64,000 nt of DNA from Fibrisoma limi BUZ 3 (lineage in GTDB: Bacteria; Bacteroidota; Bacteroidia; Cytophagales; Spirosomataceae): NCBI RefSeq assembly GCF_000296815.2, contig NZ_CAIT01000004.1, positions 124,001 through 188,000 on the forward strand. The letters run 5' to 3'. This document shows positions 58,581-64,000 of this stretch, one piece after another. The translations under genes and the position numbers were made by a program. Position 1 is the first letter of the stretch. Each line of letters starts with the position of its first letter. A model generated the notes under the pieces. The model did not search any database. It was not told the origin of the DNA and saw only the letters and a list, made by a program, of their open reading frames with translations.

Positions 58581-59528
58581 TTAAATCTGGTCAAAAAACG
58601 ACCCGCCCTTCTTTACCTCCGATTCCTGAGCAACTGGTTCCGGCTTCTCTTCTTCGGCCATGGTCGGCTGGGTTTCGTACACGCCATTTGACGTAGCTTC
58701 TATGGGTACGGCTGTCTCGGCCTGCGCCGTTTCTGCCTCGATGTCAGCGTTGACATGATCCCCCGATTCAATTTCTTCCGACTGTTCGATGGCTTCGTCC
58801 ACCTTTTCCATCAGTGGCTCATCCGTCGGGATGGCCTCCGGTACAAATTCAGTCCGGTCGGTGAGTGGGGGCAATTCCGCTGCCTCGTGGTTTGGTTCCG
58901 AGACCTGCGCCACAGGAACGTCGTCGGCTGGTTGACTCTCGTCGTGTTGTTTTATTTCTTCCTCGATTTGCGCGGTTACCTCATCGATTTTGCCTTTCAG
59001 GTTGTGTTTGGCAAACTTCTTCTCGAAGCGATCAACACTATCAATGGCGTTGCCGGCCAGCGTCCGAATCTGCACCGACAGATTTTCCTTATATTTTTCG
59101 AGGGCCTGAAAATCGTGTTCCAGGGCTTTCAGATCATTCAGAATATTATCTTTCAGGTAGCGGGCCTGATTTTCGGCGTCCTGCACCATCAGGGCGGAAC
59201 GTTTGCGGGCTTCGGCCAGAATATCGTCAGCTTTCTGACGGGCTTCAGCCAGGTATTGTTCAGCGGCTTTGTTGGCCTGATCGGTAATCTGCGTACTGGT
59301 ATCTTCGGCGGTCTTGAGCGTGCGGAACAGCGTCATCTCCACCTCTTTCAGCTTGTTCAGTTCCTTTTCGGCTATTTCAAGCTGCATCTTCATCATTTTA
59401 TGATCGCCGATCACGCGTTCCCATTCCTGGGACAACGAGACCAGAAAGGCGTCTACATCCTCGGGTTTGTATCCGCGCAAACCTTTCTCAAACGTATGCT
59501 GCCGTATTTCGATGGGCGTGATTTTCAT
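58581..59528 (-). CDS. DivIVA-domain coiled-coil protein
   Basis: A 315-residue protein. The N-terminal DivIVA domain starts MKITPIEIRQHTFEKGLRGYKPEDVDAFLVSLSQEWE, a close match to the lipid-binding region of DivIVA/GpsB. It is followed by a long coiled coil (about 40-190, with QITDQANKAAEQYLAEARQKADDILAEA) and an acidic, low-complexity tail rich in Glu, Pro and Ala (about 210-315). ATG 59528 was chosen because the upstream frame adds 25 poorly conserved residues. DivIVA-type proteins bind curved membrane and organise division or polar proteins. The role in this rod- or ring-shaped group is not known. Confidence 0.9.
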   Translation of the reverse strand: MKITPIEIRQHTFEKGLRGYKPEDVDAFLVSLSQEWERVIGDHKMMKMQLEIAEKELNKLKEVEMTLFRTLKTAEDTSTQITDQANKAAEQYLAEARQKADDILAEARKRSALMVQDAENQARYLKDNILNDLKALEHDFQALEKYKENLSVQIRTLAGNAIDSVDRFEKKFAKHNLKGKIDEVTAQIEEEIKQHDESQPADDVPVAQVSEPNHEAAELPPLTDRTEFVPEAIPTDEPLMEKVDEAIEQSEEIESGDHVNADIEAETAQAETAVPIEATSNGVYETQPTMAEEEKPEPVAQESEVKKGGSFFDQI

Positions 59529-59647
59529 CGGTGCGCTTAGGTTTTGGGTAATGCTGAATTGTCTGTTAAAAGTGAAGTAACGCCCATTATATGGATTTAG
59601 CAAAAATTAGCAAGAAAAATCTACTATTTTGTCCGGTTAAGTGAGTT

Positions 59648-60547
59648 TTAGGTTACCTGCCAGACCGAAATGGTTCGATCGTCGCTGGCTGATATTAACT
59701 CAGATTCGTAGTTTGTCCAGAGCAGTTTATTAACCGATGTGCCGTGTCCGGCATGGCGTGCGCGGTCGACGACCTTCAGGAGCCGGAACGTATCAGCATC
59801 CCAGATTTTGATGGATTTGTCCATACTGGCCGTAGCCAGCAGACTACCGTCCGGGCTAAACGTCAGGTGGTTGATCGCGAACATATGCGCTACAATGTCG
59901 TGCCGGAGTATGTACTCATTTTCGGCGTCCCACACCTTCAGATGGGCATCCCGTCCGGCCGTCAGCAGGAACCGAAAATCCGGGGAGTAACTGACGGTAA
60001 AAACCGAATTGGTGTGGGCCGCAATGACTCGTTTCAGTTCGTACGTTTCCAGATCGTAGATGCGTACGGCATGGTCGCTGTAGCCAACGGCCAGTTCCCG
60101 TTCAACAGGATTGAGGGCCAGGCTCCGCGCCGACTTGTCCGACGATTTCAGGTATTTTCGGACAACCACCCGCTCGGTATCCAGTATCACAACCACACCG
60201 TCGGAAAGGGCCACGAACGTATCGTTTTTGTAAAACGCGATGTCGAAGATGGCGGCTGTGGTCAGTTTAATCGACGCAACTTCCTGCTTTTGGGCCGGAT
60301 CAATCAGGTGAAGGCCCTCATAGTTCTGCCCGACCCATAGCAGACCGCTGGGCGTGTGGAAGGCAATGGCGTATACCGAAGCGGGCACCCGCGCAACCAG
60401 TTCGCCCTGGTCCGGGCGGTCGAGTTGCCACCGTACCACCAGCCCATCCGCGCCGGAGGAGAAAAACTGCTCCGGCTGTGGGCCTTTATCGAGGGTGTAC
60501 ACACAGTCGCGGTGACCACCAAACGTATCAAGTTTCTGAACGACCAA
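59648..60547 (-). CDS. WD40-repeat protein
   Basis: A 299-residue cytoplasmic beta-propeller of about seven WD40 repeats. Repeat ends read VVRWQL, VRIYDLETY, LKVWDAEN, IKIWDADTF and ISVWQV, and the GH dipeptides are seen in FGGHRDCVYTL, AAHTNSVFTVSYSP and RHAGHGTSVNKL. No signal peptide, membrane segment or catalytic domain is present. WD40 proteins are scaffolds for protein complexes; no partner is indicated. It lies between the DivIVA gene (same strand, about 120 bases apart) and the divergent phosphopantetheinyl transferase gene. Confidence 0.92.
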   Translation of the reverse strand: MVVQKLDTFGGHRDCVYTLDKGPQPEQFFSSGADGLVVRWQLDRPDQGELVARVPASVYAIAFHTPSGLLWVGQNYEGLHLIDPAQKQEVASIKLTTAAIFDIAFYKNDTFVALSDGVVVILDTERVVVRKYLKSSDKSARSLALNPVERELAVGYSDHAVRIYDLETYELKRVIAAHTNSVFTVSYSPDFRFLLTAGRDAHLKVWDAENEYILRHDIVAHMFAINHLTFSPDGSLLATASMDKSIKIWDADTFRLLKVVDRARHAGHGTSVNKLLWTNYESELISASDDRTISVWQVT

Positions 60548-60635
60548 ACGCTAAACAGGCTGTGATTCCGGCCGTAGGTAGCGGGTTACCGACAACCGGA
60601 CGTCATTACTAATGAACTTACCGCTAATTTTACGG

Positions 60636-60643
60636 CAAAAGTA
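60636..60643 (-). promoter_or_regulatory. Candidate -7 element for the WD40 gene
   Basis: The minus strand reads TACTTTTG, an exact TAnnTTTG match. It lies 88 bases upstream of the ATG at 60547 and just before the start of the divergent gene at 60650. Confidence 0.4.
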
Positions 60644-60649
60644 AAGAAA

Positions 60650-61282
60650 ATGCCCCTGTCCACGAATTTACCGCTCAACGACGAGTGCATGGCCGTTTTA
60701 TGGACCATCACCGAAGATGAGCCGATGTTGCGAACAAACCTGACCATCACTACGTCCGAACTGGAAGAACTGGAAACCATCCGGCATCCGGCGCAGCGTG
60801 TGGAGTGGCTGGCCTGCCGCGTGGCGATTCGCGATCTGGTCGAAGCGCAGGGCGTACCGTATCAGGGGCTGGTCAAAGATGAATACGGAAAGCCGCATCT
60901 GATCAATCTGCCGTGGCACGTATCCCTTTCACATACGACCGGCTGGGGGGCTGCGGTGCTGCATCGGTCGCGGCCGGTAGGGATCGATATTGAGCCGGTG
61001 CGGGATCAGTTTACGCGGGTAGTGCCCCGGGTGCTGTCGGAGGCCGAAATCAGTCATGCCGCCGGAGAAGCCGGTCGGCTGGCGGTGTACTGGTGCGCCA
61101 AGGAAGCGCTCTACAAGCTGTATGGAAAACGGCAGCTCACGTTTCGCGAACACCTGCACGTAGAACCTTTTGCCGACGGGGCCGATCAACTGATCGGGCA
61201 CGTCCGGCTTCCCGATCACGAAGCCCAGTTGACCATCCGTTGCTTCAACACCGGGCCGGGCCTGCTGGCTATAGCGTATTAA
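60650..61282 (+). CDS. 4'-phosphopantetheinyl transferase superfamily protein
   Basis: A 210-residue Sfp-type transferase that moves the phosphopantetheine arm of CoA onto a carrier-protein serine. The magnesium and CoA motif GIDIEPV holds Asp113 and Glu115, and the second motif WCAKEALYKLYGK has Lys151 and Glu152 in the usual places. The upstream PWHVSLSHTTGWGAAV motif is also family-typical. The length fits the Sfp/AcpT group. Its target is probably the acyl carrier protein or a secondary-metabolite carrier; none is near. ATG 60650 was used; an internal ATG at 60689 is possible. Confidence 0.92.
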   Translation: MPLSTNLPLNDECMAVLWTITEDEPMLRTNLTITTSELEELETIRHPAQRVEWLACRVAIRDLVEAQGVPYQGLVKDEYGKPHLINLPWHVSLSHTTGWGAAVLHRSRPVGIDIEPVRDQFTRVVPRVLSEAEISHAAGEAGRLAVYWCAKEALYKLYGKRQLTFREHLHVEPFADGADQLIGHVRLPDHEAQLTIRCFNTGPGLLAIAY

Positions 61283-61287
61283 AAAAA

Positions 61288-61309
61288 GCCCGAACGATAT
61301 CGTTCGGGC
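61288..61309 (-). terminator. Terminator for the SirB1-like gene
   Basis: A perfect 11-base palindrome half (gcccgaacgat / atcgttcgggc) is flanked by seven A at 61281-61287. In minus orientation this is a stem followed by a T run, seven bases after the stop at 61316. The A run overlaps the stop of the convergent transferase gene. Confidence 0.85.
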
Positions 61310-61315
61310 CAGTCG

Positions 61316-62191
61316 TTAGCGTTGGGTATAATCCGAAAGCGGCAGTCCGTCGCCTTCATCCTTCACCGCTTCCAGAATTCGCTCTACCTCGCGGACACGC
61401 TCCGTATCGCCGTTTTTCTCAAACGCCAGCGTCAGGTTGCGCAGCACACGCCGGACAATATCGGCATTTGTGCAGGGCTGGTAGAACGTATCGAGATGCT
61501 TGAGGTTGAGCTGGTCGATGTACTGATCGATGTCCTTTTTTGAAAAAATCAGCCCCCGGTTAAATACGTTGATGTAGAACTGAACCCCGTTGTTGTCTTT
61601 GTACGTCAGCACAAACAGGTTCGGCAGGTTCACCCCGAAGATGGGCAGGTTCAGCCGCTTGGCAATCAGCATATAAATAACACAGAGCGCAATGGGATTA
61701 CCCCGGCGGGTTTCCAGCACCTGGTTAATCATCGAGTTGGCTGGTGAATGAAAATGCTTGGTGTTCGGAGCAAACTTAAGTTTGGTAAAGAAGGCGTTGT
61801 TCATGGCCTTGACCTGATCGAGCGGGTGCATATCCGGCTTGATGTCGAGCCACACGTCGTAATACAATTGCTCCAAATCCTGCTGTAACTTTTCCAGCGA
61901 CAGGTCGGGGTACTGATACGTAGCTACGATCCACAGGCCTTCGAGTAGGTCCATCGCGCCCCCGTTTTTCCAGGTTCGCATCCGTTCCAGTACCGATTCG
62001 TACTGCAGGTCATGAATAAGTTCTTCGATTCGTTTCTGGAAGTCAGGATTAAAACTGCTCTCCCACTCAGTCTCCAGCAGGGGGATCATCTGACCGCCCA
62101 TTTGCCGGATGCGCTGCTCGACGTGCTCCACCACTTCCTTGTCCTCGTCGTCTAAGAGCGAGATGAGCGCTTTTAATTCGTTGTCGTTCAT
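61316..62191 (-). CDS. SirB1-like transglutaminase-fold protein
   Basis: A 291-residue protein of the SirB1/UPF0162 family. After a helical N-terminal region (LISLLDDEDKEVVEHVEQRI) comes the transglutaminase-like core with the sequence NSMINQVLETRRGNPIALCVIYMLIAKRLNLPIFGVNLPNLFVL. The cysteine in ALCVIYM is at the expected nucleophile position. Proteins of this family, including the transcription-associated SirB1, have no firmly assigned activity. A tetratricopeptide-like stretch (RRVLRNLTLAFEKNGDTERVREVERIL) is present at the C terminus. It is transcribed from a promoter region shared with galE and ends at the terminator at 61288. Confidence 0.88.
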   Translation of the reverse strand: MNDNELKALISLLDDEDKEVVEHVEQRIRQMGGQMIPLLETEWESSFNPDFQKRIEELIHDLQYESVLERMRTWKNGGAMDLLEGLWIVATYQYPDLSLEKLQQDLEQLYYDVWLDIKPDMHPLDQVKAMNNAFFTKLKFAPNTKHFHSPANSMINQVLETRRGNPIALCVIYMLIAKRLNLPIFGVNLPNLFVLTYKDNNGVQFYINVFNRGLIFSKKDIDQYIDQLNLKHLDTFYQPCTNADIVRRVLRNLTLAFEKNGDTERVREVERILEAVKDEGDGLPLSDYTQR

Positions 62192-62235
62192 GCGTTTTTA
62201 TGGATGATCCGGGTGACCCCAGGATAAATACTACT

Positions 62236-62265
62236 TTTGGAAACCTCCTGAATATACTACTTTTG
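62236..62265 (+). promoter_or_regulatory. galE promoter
   Basis: TTTG at 62236-62239 and TACTTTTG at 62258-62265 are 18 bases apart, close to the Bacteroidota arrangement TTTG-N19-TAnnTTTG. The predicted start, a few bases after 62265, gives a leader of about 50 bases to the galE start codon. Confidence 0.6.
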
Positions 62266-62321
62266 TCGGGTTTCAAAGCCTGCTACTCAAAAGTAACAAC
62301 AAAAATTTTATAAAAAACGAT

Positions 62322-63362
62322 TTGAATCCAACAGGCAATCTCCCCAAAATCCTGGTTACCGGTGGTGCGGGTTTCATTGGTTCCCACACGGTCGTTTCGC
62401 TGGTAGAGGCCGGTTTTGAGCCGGTTATCGTTGACAACTTCTCCAATTCTGAACGTGGTGTGCTCGATGGTCTGCGGGGTATTCTGGGACGCGACGTTAT
62501 CGCCTACGAAGCGGATTGCAACGACGCCGGCGCTATGGAAGACATCTTCCAGAAAGAAGCGTTTATCGGTGTTATTCACTTTGCGGCTTTCAAGGCGGTG
62601 GGTGAGTCGGTTCAGCAGCCGCTGAAGTACTACCGCAACAACATTGATTCGCTGCTGTTGCTGCTCGAACTGATGCCGAAATACAAGGTGCATAACCTGG
62701 TGTTTTCGTCGTCATGCACCGTGTACGGACAACCTGAGCACTTGCCTGTTACGGAAGAAACGCCCCGGTTGCCGGCGCAGTCGCCCTATGGTAACACCAA
62801 GGCCATTTGTGAGGACATTATCCGGGACGCCGTGCGGTCGCAAGTACCGGTCAAATCCATTGCACTGCGGTATTTCAACCCAATTGGCGCCCATCCGTCC
62901 GGATTGATCGGGGAACTGCCACGGGGGGTACCAGGCAACCTGGTGCCGTTCATTACGCAGACAGCCGCTGGCCTGCGCGACCAGCTCACCGTGTTCGGGA
63001 ATGACTACGATACGCCCGACGGCACCTGTGTCCGGGATTTTATTCACGTCATGGATCTGGCGGAGGCCCACGTGCAGGCCCTTCGCAAACTCAACGAAAC
63101 GAACGCCGACGCGTACTATGATGTGTTTAATATCGGAACCGGCCGGGGCGAAACCGTACTGGAGGTGATCAATACGTTTGAGCGTGAAACGGGCGTTTCG
63201 GTCAATTATACCATCGGTCCGCGACGGGCGGGCGATGTGGAAAAGATTTACGCCGACGTTACGAAAGCAACGCGCTCACTTGGCTGGGAGGCTAGTCGGT
63301 CGCTGGCTGATTCGCTGCGGGATGCGTGGCGCTGGCAGCAGAAATTAGGGCAGGAAGTTTGA
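62322..63362 (+). CDS. galE: UDP-glucose 4-epimerase
   Basis: A 346-residue extended-SDR epimerase that interconverts UDP-glucose and UDP-galactose for surface sugars. The NAD motif is VTGGAGFIGSHTV at residues 12-24, and the catalytic Tyr156 and Lys160 lie in SPYGNTK. Also typical are VFSSSCTVYG, RYFNPIGAHPSG and the C-terminal NIGTGRG. The first codon appears to be TTG at 62322; no ATG is placed to keep the GGAGFIG motif, and the next in-frame ATG is far inside. A promoter pair lies about 60 bases upstream. The rfbB gene begins 55 bases after its stop. Confidence 0.93.
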   Translation: MNPTGNLPKILVTGGAGFIGSHTVVSLVEAGFEPVIVDNFSNSERGVLDGLRGILGRDVIAYEADCNDAGAMEDIFQKEAFIGVIHFAAFKAVGESVQQPLKYYRNNIDSLLLLLELMPKYKVHNLVFSSSCTVYGQPEHLPVTEETPRLPAQSPYGNTKAICEDIIRDAVRSQVPVKSIALRYFNPIGAHPSGLIGELPRGVPGNLVPFITQTAAGLRDQLTVFGNDYDTPDGTCVRDFIHVMDLAEAHVQALRKLNETNADAYYDVFNIGTGRGETVLEVINTFERETGVSVNYTIGPRRAGDVEKIYADVTKATRSLGWEASRSLADSLRDAWRWQQKLGQEV

Positions 63363-63417
63363 TGTTTACAGTCAGAAGTTTGACGTCAGTTCACCTCAAG
63401 CTTCAAACCATAATACC

Positions 63418-64000
63418 ATGAAAACCATTCTCATCACCGGCGGTGCCGGCTTCATCGGATCGCATGTGGTCCGGCTGTTCGTTACCAAGTATCCTGAATA
63501 TCGGATCTATAACCTCGATAAACTGACCTACGCCGGTAACCTGGCGAACCTGTCGGACATCGAAGACGCTCCCAACTATACGTTCATCAAAGGGGATATT
63601 ACCGACGCGAAGTTTCTGGAAGACCTGTTCGCGGAGGTACCCGTCGACGGGGTGATCCACCTGGCGGCCGAATCACACGTTGACCGGTCTATCACCGATC
63701 CGATGGCGTTTGTAATGACGAACGTAGTAGGCACGGTGAATCTGCTCAACGCGGCCAAGAATTCGTGGGTAGCAAATGGATTTGACGGCAAGCGGTTCTA
63801 TCACGTATCAACCGACGAGGTATACGGATCGCTGCACAACCCTGAGGAATTCTTTACGGAAGAAACGCCGTATGATCCGCAGTCGCCGTATTCGGCGTCC
63901 AAGGCCGCTTCCGACCACTTCGTACGGGCCTATGGCAATACGTATAAAATGCCAGTGGTACTCTCGAACTGTTCGAATAACTACGGTCCGAACCACTTCC
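63418..64000 (+). CDS. rfbB: dTDP-glucose 4,6-dehydratase (partial, cut by window end)
   Basis: The first 194 residues of RmlB/RfbB, the dehydratase that makes dTDP-4-keto-6-deoxyglucose on the way to dTDP-rhamnose. The N-terminal TGGAGFIGSHVVRLF motif, LDKLTYAGNLANL and HLAAESHVDRSI are typical. VSTDEVYGSL and YSASKAASDHFVRAYGNTY include the catalytic region. The gene runs past the window end, so only the NAD-binding part is seen; nothing suggests a broken gene. It follows galE in the same orientation and may open a dTDP-rhamnose/O-antigen cluster. Confidence 0.95.
   Translation, partial: MKTILITGGAGFIGSHVVRLFVTKYPEYRIYNLDKLTYAGNLANLSDIEDAPNYTFIKGDITDAKFLEDLFAEVPVDGVIHLAAESHVDRSITDPMAFVMTNVVGTVNLLNAAKNSWVANGFDGKRFYHVSTDEVYGSLHNPEEFFTEETPYDPQSPYSASKAASDHFVRAYGNTYKMPVVLSNCSNNYGPNHF

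Overview
The window is chromosomal DNA from a member of Bacteroidota, most probably a Spirosoma-like member of Cytophagales. The grounds are a SusC/SusD pair, several TonB-dependent receptors with N-terminal carboxypeptidase-like or STN domains, DUF4249 and MG2-type proteins, the fused aspartokinase/homoserine dehydrogenase, little sign of Shine-Dalgarno sequences, and -7 elements of the TAnnTTTG type. Base composition is around 55 % G+C by eye, with clearly AT-richer patches at 46.3-50.0 kb and 51.9-53.6 kb. The genus is inferred from gene content, not from a marker gene. I saw no rRNA, tRNA, CRISPR array, transposase or phage structural gene.

Layout. 0-1.3 kb: two tandem paralogous lipoproteins and a TonB C-terminal-domain protein. 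1.4-5.5 kb: a two-component pair (propeller/LytS-type histidine kinase and LytTR regulator). 5.5-8.0 kb: thrA on the minus strand. 8.5-13.2 kb: an orphan SusC/SusD pair. 13.2-16.6 kb (minus): small membrane protein, carotenoid oxygenase, glutamate racemase, small conserved protein. 16.8-23.9 kb (plus): a surface operon of exported protein, STN TonB receptor, DUF4249 lipoprotein and MG2 protein. 24-25.8 kb (minus): an SDR and a family 2 glycosyltransferase.

25.9-31.2 kb is a vitamin B12 salvage operon: promoter, cobalamin riboswitch, BtuB receptor, DUF6580 membrane protein, BtuF-like binding protein, CobU and a Dph6-like ATP pyrophosphatase. 31.3-35.4 kb holds a PVC-type cytochrome/HEAT protein and a Tat-exported TIM-barrel isomerase, closed by a tandemly duplicated terminator. 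A stand-alone glycogen-binding domain protein and PnuC follow on the minus strand. 36.7-41.4 kb is sugar metabolism: a Gfo/Idh/MocA oxidoreductase, then a tightly overlapping SDR-ROK-SIS-cupin-GNAT operon. 41.4-46.1 kb holds an NTF2-like protein, a MetE C-terminal-domain protein, and a CitMHS transporter with AtuA and its small partner. 46.3-50.3 kb is an AT-richer accessory patch: sterol desaturase family protein, a secreted protein, a GH43 enzyme, and a truncated acetyltransferase at the boundary.

50.3-64 kb is mostly housekeeping: thioesterase, IscA-like protein, methylmalonyl-CoA epimerase, cystathionine beta-synthase, RsgA, WaaA, YtxJ, FolB, a DivIVA-domain protein, a WD40 protein, a phosphopantetheinyl transferase, a SirB1-like protein, GalE and the start of RfbB. 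Inserted in it, directly upstream of the cystathionine beta-synthase gene, is an AT-rich two-gene module: an OLD/PARIS-like AAA ATPase and a small TOPRIM-like (DUF4276-type) protein. This is the best candidate in the window for an undescribed, probably anti-phage, system.

A second theme is the number of intergenic inverted repeats. They include long perfect stems at 28.9, 35.4, 56.0 and 58.1 kb, several homopurine/homopyrimidine tracts at 41.8, 51.8, 55.0 and 58.1 kb, and two four-unit octamer arrays at 8.0 and 48.5 kb. Two of the stems supply the last codons and stop of the adjacent gene (waaA and folB).
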